Assembly (NCBI GenBank): GCA_038214135.1
Contig: JBBQSD010000034.1
Location: 1 to 51,036, forward strand
Reading direction: 5' to 3'
DNA length: 51,036 nucleotides
Source of the DNA: JANLSE01 sp038214135
GTDB lineage: Bacteria > Chloroflexota > Chloroflexia > Chloroflexales > Roseiflexaceae
Position 1 is the first letter of the stretch. Every line of letters starts with the position of its first letter. This document shows positions 32,742-41,987 of the stretch, in pieces. The notes under the pieces are model-generated. The model was not told the DNA's origin. It ran no database searches and saw only the letters and a program-made list of their open reading frames with translations. The translations under genes were made by a program, and so were the position numbers.

Positions 32742-33695
32742 ATGCAACCACGCCCATCCGTTGAGCAGCGAGCGCCAATGGCGCGCCCTGGCATGTTCCA
32801 GCGCCTCCAGCGTGCGGCCCGCGCCGATGGCATCAGTATTCCTGGCATGGGGTTACGAGTACTAGTATTGCTACTGTTCGCGATCTTTTTTGGATTGCCA
32901 TTGATCTGGATCGTGCTGGCACCAACCAAAACCGATACACAGCTCTTGGATTGGCCGCCACTCGCATTCGGCTCATTGGATCGGGCTCTGTTAGCCTGGA
33001 AGAACCTGTTTGGATATGGCGAGAATAGTGTGGCGATCTGGAGCCGCAACTCGGTTGTCTATACAATTTCCTCGCTGCTCCTCAGCATTGCCATCTCGCT
33101 GCCGGCGGGATACGCACTGGCAATATCGCGCTTTGCCGGGCGGCAATTCTTATTATGGGCAACCCTGATTAGCATGATTCTGCCTGGATCCGCGCTGGTA
33201 TTGCCATTATTCCTGGAGATGAGCCTGGTGCGGCTGACCAACACGCCATGGAGTGTGATCCTGCCAGCAGGATTCTTCCCATTTGGCGTGTACTTGACCT
33301 ATATCTTCTATGCAACCAGCCTGCCAAAAGATCTGCTTGCGGCTGCGCGGGTCGATGGGTGCTCTGAGTTTCAGATGTTCTACTATATTGGCCTACCGCT
33401 TGCGCGAACATTGTTTGGATTACTGATCTTTATTGCCTTTACGAGCAACTGGAATAACTATTTCTTACCATTAGTGATGCTGAATGATGATCGACTGTAT
33501 AATTTACCACTTGGTATTCAGGCACTGATCAGCGGGACATCGGCGCTGCGGCCAACTTTTGCGACCGACCTGCCGATTCGGCGGGCTGAAGTCGCATTAG
33601 CTGGCCTGCTGTTGATCGTTCCCGTTGTCATCATTTTCCTTTTCTCACAGCGTTATGTCGTCAGCGGCGCACTAACGGGTTCAACCAAAGAGTAA
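32742..33695 (+). CDS. Sugar ABC transporter permease (MalG/UgpE type)
   Basis: The 317-residue protein is the second membrane component. It has about six helices, an EAA loop 'LPKDLLAAARVDGCSEFQMFYYIGLPLAR', and the MalG-like C-terminal 'FLFSQRYVVSGALTGSTKE'. The ATG lies 4 bases after the first permease stop, with AGAAGGG upstream inside that gene, so translation is coupled. No ATP-binding subunit gene is in the window; such importers often share a multi-use ATPase encoded elsewhere. Confidence 0.94.
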   Translation: MQPRPSVEQRAPMARPGMFQRLQRAARADGISIPGMGLRVLVLLLFAIFFGLPLIWIVLAPTKTDTQLLDWPPLAFGSLDRALLAWKNLFGYGENSVAIWSRNSVVYTISSLLLSIAISLPAGYALAISRFAGRQFLLWATLISMILPGSALVLPLFLEMSLVRLTNTPWSVILPAGFFPFGVYLTYIFYATSLPKDLLAAARVDGCSEFQMFYYIGLPLARTLFGLLIFIAFTSNWNNYFLPLVMLNDDRLYNLPLGIQALISGTSALRPTFATDLPIRRAEVALAGLLLIVPVVIIFLFSQRYVVSGALTGSTKE

Positions 33696-33723
33696 GATGC
33701 CATATGTGGAGGAGTGCGCTCTC

Positions 33724-35526
33724 ATGTTCAACCATACCAGCATTGTTGCCCACGCGATGCAAGCGCCACCAGCCTGGGCATTAACCCAACGGCATCTGAT
33801 TTCAACCATGGAAACGGCGGTTCCAATCTTCCACAAACGCTATACTCGCGCTGATGGCAGCTTCATCTGGCGTGATCAGTGGCCGGGATTCGATGGCTCG
33901 GATGATGGTTATGAGAGCTTTCAGAACTGGCCGTTGTTGTATCTGCTGGGCGGCAATACGGCATTGCTGACTCAATCGCAGTTTTTGTGGGAAGCCGTCA
34001 CCCGCCAATTCAGGGAGTATGGTCAAATCTCTCGTGAATTCGATGCCGCCTATGATTGGATGCATCATGGCGAGAGTTCGACTGTGTTCTATGCTATGGG
34101 CATGGCCGATCCAGCCAATAATCTGCATCGGGCGCGGGCGCAACGCTTCGCCCATTTCTACACGGGGCTGGATCGTGAGGTACCCAACTGGGATGCAGAA
34201 AAACGCATGATTCGTTCGCCAATCAATGGCAGCCGTGGGCCACGGATCATCAATGAATGGGACGATTGGGCTACGCATCGGGCGATCCTGGCCGATTACC
34301 CGGCACCATTCGAAGATATTCCTGGTGTTGTTGGGCCAATTGCCGATTGGAATGATGACCGTGTGTATGGCGAGATTCTGCGCCTGCTGAATGAGCGCAT
34401 GATGAATGGTGATGTTCCGCTTAATCTGACAGCAACCAGCCTGGTGACACACGCCTTCCTGCTAACTGGTGAGGAGCGCTACCGTACCTGGGTGCTGGAA
34501 TATCTTGAGTCCTGGGCCGAACGAATTAAGCGTAATGATGGAATCTGCCCCGATAATATTGGCCCGAATGGCATTATTGGTGAGCATATGGGTGGTAAGT
34601 GGTGGGGTGGCTACTATGGCTGGCGCTGGCCGCATGGCCTGATGACGATTCTCCAGCCGCTCACGATTGCGGCCATGAATGCCGTGCTGCTGACCGGAGA
34701 TCGGCGTTACTTGGACATCCCGCGCAGCCAGCTCGACCGCATCACCGAATTGGGGCGGGTTCAGGATGGCGTGCTGCTGGTTCCACACCGCCATATGGAT
34801 GCTGGTTGGAGCGATTATCGGCCACTCTCGCCAGAATACCCCCTCCAGATCTGGTATATGTCCCAGGAAGCCCAAGATGCAGCCCGGTTGGAGCGCTTCC
34901 CTGAGTATGCAACAAGCTGGCGCACTATTCGGCCAGGGCGTGGCAAGGGCGATGACATTCATTTCGGGCCATGGTATTGCTATCTGCGCGGCGAGTATCC
35001 AACCTATCCACAAGAGATCATGGGTGCCCAATGGAACGAAATGGCGCGGCGGCTCGATCTAATGCGTACAGACAATAGCGATCCACAGGAATGGGATGTG
35101 CACTATTGGCAGAATGCTAATCCCGTCCATACCGAGGCACTGGTGCAACTGACCTGTGGTGGCCCACAGATCATCTATCATGGCGGGTTGCTGCATGTGC
35201 GCCTGCGCTATTTCGATGCAGAAACACGCAGGCCAGGGCTACCACCAGATGTTGGAGCATTGGTGCGTTCCATTACCGCCGATGATACGACTGTTACATT
35301 GGTGAATACAAGCCCCTTATATGAGCGACGATTGATCATCCAGGGTGGCGCGTTTGGTGAGCATCAAATCCTTTCTGCGACCGACCTGAGTGCCAATACT
35401 GCACCTGTAGCGATCAATGATCGACATATGCGGATTGTGTTGCCTCCTGGCCGCTCACTTGACCTACGGCTCGAACTGCGGCATTATGCACATACACCAA
35501 GTTATGCTGGGCCGAGCTGGTATTGA
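33724..35526 (+). CDS. Unrecognised cytosolic protein, possibly an (alpha/alpha)6-barrel glycosidase or lyase
   Basis: The 600-residue protein has no signal peptide or membrane helix. It is very rich in Trp, Tyr, His and Asp/Glu, with helical repeats such as 'LTATSLVTHAFLLTGEERYRTWVLEYLESWAERI' and 'IAAMNAVLLTGDRRYLDI' that suggest an alpha/alpha barrel, and a C-terminal beta-rich domain (from about 480). Conserved-looking acidic-aromatic blocks include 'WRDQWPGFDGSDDGYESFQNWP' and 'YDWMHHGESS'. I do not recognise the family. It follows the permeases by 28 bases in the same operon, so it may cleave the imported oligosaccharide. GGAGGAG precedes ATG 33724. Confidence 0.7.
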   Translation: MFNHTSIVAHAMQAPPAWALTQRHLISTMETAVPIFHKRYTRADGSFIWRDQWPGFDGSDDGYESFQNWPLLYLLGGNTALLTQSQFLWEAVTRQFREYGQISREFDAAYDWMHHGESSTVFYAMGMADPANNLHRARAQRFAHFYTGLDREVPNWDAEKRMIRSPINGSRGPRIINEWDDWATHRAILADYPAPFEDIPGVVGPIADWNDDRVYGEILRLLNERMMNGDVPLNLTATSLVTHAFLLTGEERYRTWVLEYLESWAERIKRNDGICPDNIGPNGIIGEHMGGKWWGGYYGWRWPHGLMTILQPLTIAAMNAVLLTGDRRYLDIPRSQLDRITELGRVQDGVLLVPHRHMDAGWSDYRPLSPEYPLQIWYMSQEAQDAARLERFPEYATSWRTIRPGRGKGDDIHFGPWYCYLRGEYPTYPQEIMGAQWNEMARRLDLMRTDNSDPQEWDVHYWQNANPVHTEALVQLTCGGPQIIYHGGLLHVRLRYFDAETRRPGLPPDVGALVRSITADDTTVTLVNTSPLYERRLIIQGGAFGEHQILSATDLSANTAPVAINDRHMRIVLPPGRSLDLRLELRHYAHTPSYAGPSWY

Positions 35527-35532
35527 GAACCG

Positions 35533-35588
35533 CCCTCACCCCCGGCCCCTCTCCCACTGGGAGAGGAGCGGCGCAGCAGGGGTGAGGG
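35533..35588. repeat. CCCTCACCCC extragenic hairpin
   Basis: Outer arms CCCTCACCCC (35533-35542) and GGGGTGAGGG (35579-35588) enclose an inner 8-bp stem CCTCTCCC/GGGAGAGG with an ACT loop. It directly follows the 600-residue protein gene and may end its transcript. A relative lies at 12355-12395. Confidence 0.65.
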
Positions 35589-35594
35589 AAATAG

Positions 35595-35636
35595 CCACGA
35601 ACACATATTGATTGCACCCCCGGCATAGCTAACGAG
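35595..35636 (+). repeat. 42-base sequence shared with the dehydratase leader
   Basis: This is the second copy of the element at 26260-26301 (32 of 42 bases identical), here about 180 bases before the aldolase-dehydrogenase gene. Confidence 0.5.
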
Positions 35637-35667
35637 TATTTTATTGCCACAAAGATGCATTTGGGGT

Positions 35668-35773
35668 TCGGGGCAAGGCCCCGACCGCGGGTTGTGGCCA
35701 GGGTACCCTTTGGGTCTGGCACCCCCGGACGGGATCCCGCCCTAGCTGCGGGCGCGGGGTGCGTAGCCCCGCA
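35668..35773. repeat. GC-rich hairpin cluster before the aldolase-dehydrogenase gene
   Basis: TCGGGGC/GCCCCGA (35668-35684) and GCGGGG/CCCCGC (35755-35773) form stems, with further GGGTACCC-like symmetry between them. With the preceding elements this fills the whole 289-base gap, so no gene is hidden here. Confidence 0.55.
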
Positions 35774-35815
35774 TACTAAAAAACCTGAAAGCTGAGAACC
35801 AAGGAGCAGCGTAGC

Positions 35816-38008
35816 ATGTCGCAGTCTTCAACCACATTTCAGCACGTTATCTATGGATGGGATGCGGCCCATGCCGCAACGCTTGATCCACTTGGCCGAT
35901 TGGTATATCGCTCGAATCTGCTTGGCAGTGACCAGCGGATCACCAACACGGGCGGTGGTAATACCTCCAGCAAGTTCAGCGAACATGATCCACTCAGTGA
36001 TGAGCCGGTTGAGGTTTTGTGGGTAAAGGGTTCTGGCGGCGATCTACGGACTGCCGGACGCGAGCATTTTGCTTCATTGCAGATGGAGAAACTACACGCG
36101 CTCCAGCCGATCTATAACGCCGCCGATGAACGTGGCCCGAAAACGGCAATTGAAGATGCGCTGGTGGCTAGGTATGCCCACTGCACCTTCAATCTGAACC
36201 CACGCGCTCCCTCAATCGATACGCCATTGCACGCCTTCGTGCCATATCGCCATGTCGATCATACTCACCCGAATGCAGTGATTGCGATTGCTGCCTCGGC
36301 TGAGGGCGAGCGGCTCACCCAGGCGATCTATGGCGATAGCGTGATCTGGTTGCCCTGGCAACGGCCTGGTTTCGATCTCGGATTGCAGCTGCAATCCGTC
36401 TGTGAGCGCTATCCCCAGGCGCAGGGTGTTGTTCTTGGCGGTCATGGGCTGATCAACTGGGCCGACGATGATCACGCTTGTTATGTGCTGACCCTTGAAT
36501 TGATTGAACGGGCGGCTGCCTATATTGCGGCCCATGATCGCGGCTCGCAAACCTTTGGCGGTAGCGCCATTCCGGCCCTCCCTGTTGAACAACGTGAGTC
36601 GCTATTGGTTGATCTGTTGCCCTGGCTGCGTGGCCAGCTTGGTGGCGAAAAACCACAGATCGCAACGATCCAGGCAACTGATCCCGTACTCGAATTTGTT
36701 GGCAGTGCCGATGCTCCACGCCTGGCTGCGTTGGGTACATCCTGCCCTGATCACTTTTTGCGAACCAAGATCAAGCCATTGTATGTGCCATGGAATCCGC
36801 ACCAGCAGGATTTTGCCACACTTCAGAACCTGTTGAGCGCAGAACTTGTCGCATATCGCGCCGATTACCGAGCGTACTATGAACAACACAAACTGCCCGA
36901 TTCACCAGCGGTTCGTGATCCAAACCCGACCGTTGTGCTGCTTCCGGGGATTGGGATGGTTGCCTGGGGCAAGGATAAAAGTGAAAGCCGGGTGACAGCC
37001 GAGTTCTACACCTGTGCTGTCGAAGTCATGCGTGGTGCCGAAACCGTCAGCCAGTATGTTGCACTGCCACAGCGCGAAGCATTCGATATTGAGTATTGGT
37101 TGCTTGAAGAAGCCAAGCTGCGCCGCATGCCACCTGAAGCCGAACTAGCGCGCAGTATTATTGCGATTGTTGGTGCTGGCAGCGGCATTGGCCGCGAGGT
37201 TGCCAGGCGTCTCAGCCGCGAGGGCGCTCATCTGATCTGTATTGACCGCGATCTGGTGGCAGCCGAGGCGATTGCTGCCGAACTGAGTGCCAAACGTGGG
37301 ATGGGGATTGGCGTTGCCGGCAGTGGTATGAGTGGTTGTGGGCCAATCATTGCGCTGCCAGCCGATATCACCAACCGTGAGAGTATTCGCTCTGCACTCC
37401 AGCAGATCGTTCTGGCCTATGGCGGGCTAGATGGGCTGGCTGTCACAGCTGGGGTGATCATCTCTTCCGATACCGCTGGCCGTATTCCAGATGGGAGTTG
37501 GGCAGTGACGTTTGCGGTGAATGTGACGGGATCGTACCTGGTGGCCGATGAGGCATCGGCGATCTGGCGGCAGCAGGGCTTACCGGCTAGTTTGGTGTTG
37601 ACAACCAGTGCCAATGCGGTGGTGCCAAAGGCTGGCTCACTGGCCTACGACACATCGAAAGCAGCGGCCAATCATCTTGTGCGCGAGCTTGCCGTAACAT
37701 TATCGCCGCTTGTGCGCGTCAATGCCGTTGCACCAGCAACCGTCGTTGAGGGTTCGGCAATGTTTCCGCGTGATCGGGTGATTGCATCGCTGACCAAGTA
37801 CCATGTTCCATTCGAGGCAGATGAGAGCGATGATAGCTTGCGTGGAAAGCTGGCCCAGTTCTATGCTGATCGAACATTGCTCAAGCGGCCAATCACCCCT
37901 GCCGATCAGGCCGAAGCCTATTTCGTTCTGCTCAGCCGCCGACTGAGCCGCACCTCTGGCCAGATTATCGCTGTGGATGGTGGGTTGAGCGAGGCATTCT
38001 TGCGCTAA
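35816..38008 (+). CDS. rhaEW: Bifunctional rhamnulose-1-phosphate aldolase / lactaldehyde dehydrogenase
   Basis: The 730-residue protein joins a class II aldolase (about 1-430) to a short-chain dehydrogenase (about 445-730). The aldolase part has 'NTGGGNTSSK' (44-53), 'VLWVKGSGGDL' and zinc-binding H149-T-H151. The dehydrogenase part has the NAD loop 'GAGSGIG' near 452 and catalytic Y611-x3-K615 in 'YDTSKAA'. This architecture was described for RhaEW of Chloroflexus aurantiacus and Bacillus, which splits L-rhamnulose 1-phosphate into DHAP and L-lactaldehyde and oxidises the latter to lactate. An L-fuculose-phosphate role is possible. AAGGAG precedes the ATG. Its own leader separates it from the transporter operon. 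Confidence 0.92.
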   Translation: MSQSSTTFQHVIYGWDAAHAATLDPLGRLVYRSNLLGSDQRITNTGGGNTSSKFSEHDPLSDEPVEVLWVKGSGGDLRTAGREHFASLQMEKLHALQPIYNAADERGPKTAIEDALVARYAHCTFNLNPRAPSIDTPLHAFVPYRHVDHTHPNAVIAIAASAEGERLTQAIYGDSVIWLPWQRPGFDLGLQLQSVCERYPQAQGVVLGGHGLINWADDDHACYVLTLELIERAAAYIAAHDRGSQTFGGSAIPALPVEQRESLLVDLLPWLRGQLGGEKPQIATIQATDPVLEFVGSADAPRLAALGTSCPDHFLRTKIKPLYVPWNPHQQDFATLQNLLSAELVAYRADYRAYYEQHKLPDSPAVRDPNPTVVLLPGIGMVAWGKDKSESRVTAEFYTCAVEVMRGAETVSQYVALPQREAFDIEYWLLEEAKLRRMPPEAELARSIIAIVGAGSGIGREVARRLSREGAHLICIDRDLVAAEAIAAELSAKRGMGIGVAGSGMSGCGPIIALPADITNRESIRSALQQIVLAYGGLDGLAVTAGVIISSDTAGRIPDGSWAVTFAVNVTGSYLVADEASAIWRQQGLPASLVLTTSANAVVPKAGSLAYDTSKAAANHLVRELAVTLSPLVRVNAVAPATVVEGSAMFPRDRVIASLTKYHVPFEADESDDSLRGKLAQFYADRTLLKRPITPADQAEAYFVLLSRRLSRTSGQIIAVDGGLSEAFLR

Positions 38009-38035
38009 ATTATTTGGGCCGTAGCGATGCAACAT

Positions 38036-38081
38036 CCTATGGCCGTAGCGACGCAAGATCTTGCGCCGCTACGGCCATAGG
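38036..38081. terminator. 46-base near-perfect palindrome between convergent genes
   Basis: CCTATGGCCGTAGCG (38036-38050) pairs with CGCTACGGCCATAGG (38067-38081), and the interior CGCAAGATCTTGCG is also self-complementary; a single A-C mismatch separates them. It sits between the rhaEW and cupredoxin gene ends and can terminate both ways. Confidence 0.75.
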
Positions 38082-38086
38082 AATAA

Positions 38087-38515
38087 TTAGGGGGTGACCA
38101 TAAACTCTGTATGCATACCCAATTTATAGTGATTGGGCAGATTACAGATCATCAGATAGCGCCCTGCCGTGAGATCGAGTGTTAGATCTGCGCTTTTGCC
38201 AACCTCAAGATCGCCCTGCTCGCCAGGGATTTCCAACTTATCCTCATCAATATCACCATCAGCCGCCGTTGGTAGTTTGTCGATTGGCAGATCCGTTTTC
38301 ACAACCACGAACTCATGAACAACTGACCCGCTATTCGTGATTTTGAACGAGACCTTCCCACTCTTCGCGGTCGTCTGGTTCATCTCAATCGCATAATCCT
38401 TCACTATTGTATTCACTGGCCCAGGAGCCCCACAACTATTCAGGCCAATCAGGGCAACGCCAAGCAGCGATGCGATCACGCAACGACGGCCACACTGGAA
38501 AAGTGTGCTGTTCAT
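38087..38515 (-). CDS. Cupredoxin-like (blue copper) lipoprotein
   Basis: The 142-residue protein has a lipoprotein signal with lipobox LNSC (C28). The mature part is a single cupredoxin domain with a complete type 1 copper set: H67 in 'SVVHEF', then C124, H129 and M134 in 'MICNLPNHYKLGMHTEF'. It would carry single electrons at the outer membrane face. It is the last gene of the minus-strand block that holds the multicopper-oxidase-like proteins, so it may be their electron partner. GAAGGG precedes the ATG. Confidence 0.88.
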   Translation of the reverse strand: MNSTLFQCGRRCVIASLLGVALIGLNSCGAPGPVNTIVKDYAIEMNQTTAKSGKVSFKITNSGSVVHEFVVVKTDLPIDKLPTAADGDIDEDKLEIPGEQGDLEVGKSADLTLDLTAGRYLMICNLPNHYKLGMHTEFMVTP

Positions 38516-38564
38516 CTGTTACCCTTCTGTGTACATACTATCTGTCCAACTCCGACAATCGGAG

Positions 38565-41012
38565 TTATGGGCCTATGTAGGTTGTTCTGGTTGAGACGAA
38601 AGCATCGTAAAATTCAGTCCCAGTTGTGCCCGATGTTAACCCAACCGATGGCCCAAGCACAATATCCTCAAGCCGGTACGTGCCGTTTGAGAGGTTTGCT
38701 TTCGTTCCTTTCAGTACACCATCGATCCACAGTTTACTCGAACCATTCGTGCCACCTGATGTGGTTGCCGCAATCCAGGATAACTCAATTGGATGGGCGG
38801 CATTGGTGATTGTGTACCAACTCGTGTAGCTGTAGGTGCCGTTATTGGCTCGCACGCCACTACGGATCTGATAAAGGTTGCTTGATCGCCGTAGTTGGAT
38901 GCGCACGATGATGACGCCCGACGAGGAGCCGCCAACAAAAATATCGTGGGAGGAACCATTGGTCATTGTAATACTATTAGGCGAAAAGTAAAATCGGGCA
39001 TGGTAACTCGCCTCTGCCACTGGAGCTGAGTTGATCAGATAGATTGGCGTTGTGCTTGTGATCTGGGCTTGCATGCCCCAGGTGCCAACCAATGCTGCGG
39101 CGTTCGATGCATTTAACCGCCCGCCATCAGTTGCCGCAGTGGACCAACTGGCGAGATTCCCTGACTCGAACCCATCACTGAAGATTGCATTAGTAGCCAA
39201 TGGTGTGGCAGTACTTGTCGCTGTTGGTGTTCGTGTTGCCGTTGCAGTGGCTGGAATTGCGGTACTGGTTGCAGTAGGCGGAATTGGTGTATTGGTTGCG
39301 GTCGGTGTGGCAGTTGCGGGAAGCGGCGTGCTGGTGGCGGCACTCGTTGCCGTTGGCGGCACCGGTGTATTGGTTGCGGTCGGTGTGGCGGTTGGCGGAA
39401 CTGGCGTGTTGGTTGCTGTGGCCGGAAGTGCCGTATTGGTGGCGGTTGGCGGAATTGGTGTATTGGTGGCGGTCGGTGTGGCGGTTGCGAGCGGTGTATT
39501 GGTTGCAGTTGCAGTAGGTGTATTGGTTGCAAGTGTTGTGCTGGTTGGTGTTGCCGTTGCGGTGGCAAGTGGCGTACTGGTTGCGGTTGGCGTACTGGTT
39601 GGCGTGGCCGTTGGATTTCCGGAAGTTGTTCCATTCAGCAGATTAAGGGCGGCCTGTGCATCGATCCGGCCAGCACCAAAGTTGTTATCCGTGCCAGATG
39701 CACCAAGATCGACTGCCGATGTCGTCAGGACAGCTTCAAGTTGGGCAACGCTTAATTCGGGATGGGCCTGCATCAGCAGTGCCAACACTCCGGATACATG
39801 CGGTGCTGCGAGCGATGTGCCGCTTGTCGTATAGTAACTACCATAGAGATCGCTTGTGCCAATTGCTACACCTGGTGCAACGACGGCTGGGAAGGTTACT
39901 GATCCGGTTTGGCCACAGGTGGTGGGGCCACGGCTGCTCAAGGAGTATATGAGATCGTTGTTATTCGTCGCACCAACGGCAAATGCCGATGGATTATTGG
40001 CCGGGCTGACACTACTTGAGCCGCCTGATCCATAGTTGCCAGCGGCAAAAACCGGCACAATTCCGGCAGCCACCAGGCTTTGCAAATCTGGTTCAAATGT
40101 GAGATCACAGCCATTGATATTGCTGTAATCCCATGAATTATTCACAATATCTGGCGCATCTGCCGTATTCGGGTTGCCATCGGGATCGAGCATCCATTGA
40201 TAGGCCTGATGGATGCCACTGGCCAGGGCTGTCCCATTATCGCGGAATATTTTGGCGGCGATCCACTGTGCCTGAGGTGCGACCCCAATCGCTGAGCCAC
40301 TTCCAGAACGCCCAACGATAACTCCCATCGTCCATGTTCCATGTCCGCTGATATCGGCTGGGGTTGTTGGATGTTGGCCATAGGGATCGTACCAGGAATT
40401 GGTGCCACCCCGCCATTGAGCCGCGAGATCTGGATGTGTAGCATCGACGCCTGTGTCCATGCTACCGATCACGATACCCTGGCCCTGGTAGCCAAGTGCC
40501 CATAGTGCGGGGGCATTAATCTTGCTGATATTGGGGTTGACTGGCCCGGATGGTTCGGATGTTGCTGCGCCAACTGGCGCTTGAACCATGAAATCGGGTG
40601 CAACCTGACCTACCTCTGGCCGCTGTGAAAGCTCGGTAATCACGCTGCTCGTTGCCGTCACCGCAATTGCATTGATAATCCATAGTGGTTTGATAGCAGT
40701 GGCAGAACCCGCACGATAGCTCTTGGCCAGGAATGCCAAGATGCCAAGTTGACGCAATTGGGCGTTCTGATGTAGTGCATTGATCAGATTGCGCTGCCGC
40801 TCGACACGCGTATTGCCAGAGATTGCATGTGGATCGACCTGCTCTTTATAGATCACGATCACGCTAATCTGCTGGTTGGCCGCTGCTACAGCCAACTGGG
40901 CGGACAATGCTGGCGCGATTGTTGGTGCATATGCAGCCGATGCAGAGGCATTGGGTATGAATGCGCAGATGCTCAAGATCAACAGGAGCAAAAGGGTGAG
41001 TTGTCGTCGCAT
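38565..41012 (-). CDS. Secreted subtilisin-like serine protease with Thr/Pro linker and C-terminal module
   Basis: The 815-residue protein has a signal peptide (1 to about 26), a propeptide-like region, and an S8 catalytic domain with D186 ('MDTGVDATHPDL'), H224 ('SGHGTWTMG'), oxyanion N326 and S400 ('GTSLAAPHVSG'). A Thr/Pro/Ala repeat linker (about 463-607, 'PTATNTPVPPT'-like units) follows. The 208-residue C-terminal module starts 'DGFESGNLASWS' and ends 'YDAF..TYIGP'. The same module ends the 1276-residue protein at 42596. It probably degrades extracellular protein or processes neighbours. ATG 41012 has AAAGGAG upstream; an ATG at 41096 would delay the signal peptide. Confidence 0.93.
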   Translation of the reverse strand: MRRQLTLLLLLILSICAFIPNASASAAYAPTIAPALSAQLAVAAANQQISVIVIYKEQVDPHAISGNTRVERQRNLINALHQNAQLRQLGILAFLAKSYRAGSATAIKPLWIINAIAVTATSSVITELSQRPEVGQVAPDFMVQAPVGAATSEPSGPVNPNISKINAPALWALGYQGQGIVIGSMDTGVDATHPDLAAQWRGGTNSWYDPYGQHPTTPADISGHGTWTMGVIVGRSGSGSAIGVAPQAQWIAAKIFRDNGTALASGIHQAYQWMLDPDGNPNTADAPDIVNNSWDYSNINGCDLTFEPDLQSLVAAGIVPVFAAGNYGSGGSSSVSPANNPSAFAVGATNNNDLIYSLSSRGPTTCGQTGSVTFPAVVAPGVAIGTSDLYGSYYTTSGTSLAAPHVSGVLALLMQAHPELSVAQLEAVLTTSAVDLGASGTDNNFGAGRIDAQAALNLLNGTTSGNPTATPTSTPTATSTPLATATATPTSTTLATNTPTATATNTPLATATPTATNTPIPPTATNTALPATATNTPVPPTATPTATNTPVPPTATSAATSTPLPATATPTATNTPIPPTATSTAIPATATATRTPTATSTATPLATNAIFSDGFESGNLASWSTAATDGGRLNASNAAALVGTWGMQAQITSTTPIYLINSAPVAEASYHARFYFSPNSITMTNGSSHDIFVGGSSSGVIIVRIQLRRSSNLYQIRSGVRANNGTYSYTSWYTITNAAHPIELSWIAATTSGGTNGSSKLWIDGVLKGTKANLSNGTYRLEDIVLGPSVGLTSGTTGTEFYDAFVSTRTTYIGP
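39194..39625 (-). repeat. DNA repeat array encoding the Thr/Pro linker
   Basis: Degenerate 18-24-base units encode T-P-x-P-P-T-A-T-N-T-like repeats of the protease linker. The near repetition at DNA level suggests growth by slippage. The opposite strand has a long open frame (39052-39834) that is only a by-product of the repeats. Confidence 0.8.
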
Positions 41013-41058
41013 GGCGTTACTCCTTTCGTGGTAAGAACAATAAGCGGTTCCGAAATGA

Positions 41059-41922
41059 TTACCTGACCACGAAGGGTTCGGTAACGATAGCGCCAAATAC
41101 GAGGTTTACGTGTGATCCTGTACGAACGATTTGCTGGGTTGGGAAATACAGGCCGATGATTTTATCGACCTTCAATTTAGAAGTGTGGTGCGAATGCATA
41201 TCCGGTGCCAATACCATTGCCTGCTGATCGACGAGCAGAGCCGCTTGGTGATGAAGAAGCTCATTGGCTTTCGCCGGATCGATGATCTTGATGCGCACAT
41301 CCACGATACTGTTCATCATTGAGATGGCAACCAGCGATATTCGAACACCGTATTTCTCTTCTAGTTCGGCTACTGTTGTTGGAGGCGTGACTTTTGCCTG
41401 GTCCAGCGTACAAATAAACTGATAATCTGCCTGCGCCAGGGTAACATCCCATTGTGTGGCCCGATCCCATTGATACGTTGCGACCCCCACGAGGGAAACC
41501 ATGAGCAATCCAGCCGCCAGCAGTGCGTAACGCAGCCTGGGATTGCCCTGTGGTAAGAAGGCAGTTGTGGGGATGTTCCAGGGGCGAAAAACGGCTAGGA
41601 GCATAAACGCTCCTTCTGCCGTTAGGGATACAATTCCATACGGGGAAAACCATTCCTCGACATACATCCCCGGCATGCCGAGCGTTCGGCTCCACAGATA
41701 CCCTGCAATAGAACCAGTTGCGATCAGCAGGCCCAACATCCAGCCCCAAACCTGCCGATGATAGATTCCAAACGCAGCGATCAGCGCGCCGAAGAAATTC
41801 GCCACAAAGAGATAGCCAAGATAGGCGGATTCTTCATAGGCTCCCTGAGCAGCCAGGATATGAATCAGGCCGATTTCCAGGATGAGCACAATCGCAAACC
41901 ATCGCAGCATATTTGATTTCAT
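41059..41922 (-). CDS. Five-helix membrane protein with an unrecognised C-terminal domain
   Basis: The 287-residue protein has about five membrane helices (8-25, 37-55, 58-76, 95-112, 132-150) and a C-terminal outside or inside domain (187-287): 'LEEKYGVRISLVAISMMNSIVDVRIKIIDPAKANELL'. The same domain occurs in the next gene upstream. A His-rich 'DMHSHHTSK' at 241-249 could bind copper. I do not recognise the family. The start is ATG 41922, 7 bases after GAGGA; the ATG 6 bases earlier is too close to it. The context is the multicopper-oxidase-like block. Confidence 0.65.
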   Translation of the reverse strand: MKSNMLRWFAIVLILEIGLIHILAAQGAYEESAYLGYLFVANFFGALIAAFGIYHRQVWGWMLGLLIATGSIAGYLWSRTLGMPGMYVEEWFSPYGIVSLTAEGAFMLLAVFRPWNIPTTAFLPQGNPRLRYALLAAGLLMVSLVGVATYQWDRATQWDVTLAQADYQFICTLDQAKVTPPTTVAELEEKYGVRISLVAISMMNSIVDVRIKIIDPAKANELLHHQAALLVDQQAMVLAPDMHSHHTSKLKVDKIIGLYFPTQQIVRTGSHVNLVFGAIVTEPFVVR

Positions 41923-41987
41923 TGCCATATCCTCGCTTTCAACAGGCTGGCGCAAAAGATACACCGGCGCAAATGTCGGGGAACTAC

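Noticed and set aside
39194..39625. Possible CRISPR array
   Set aside because: Units are short, contiguous, in frame and code for Thr/Pro repeats; there are no unique spacers and no cas genes.
39052..39834. Long plus-strand open frame rich in Val, Ala and Gly
   Set aside because: It is the reverse complement of the protease's Thr/Pro linker and C-terminal region; repeats with few stop codons create it, and there is no start signal or family match.
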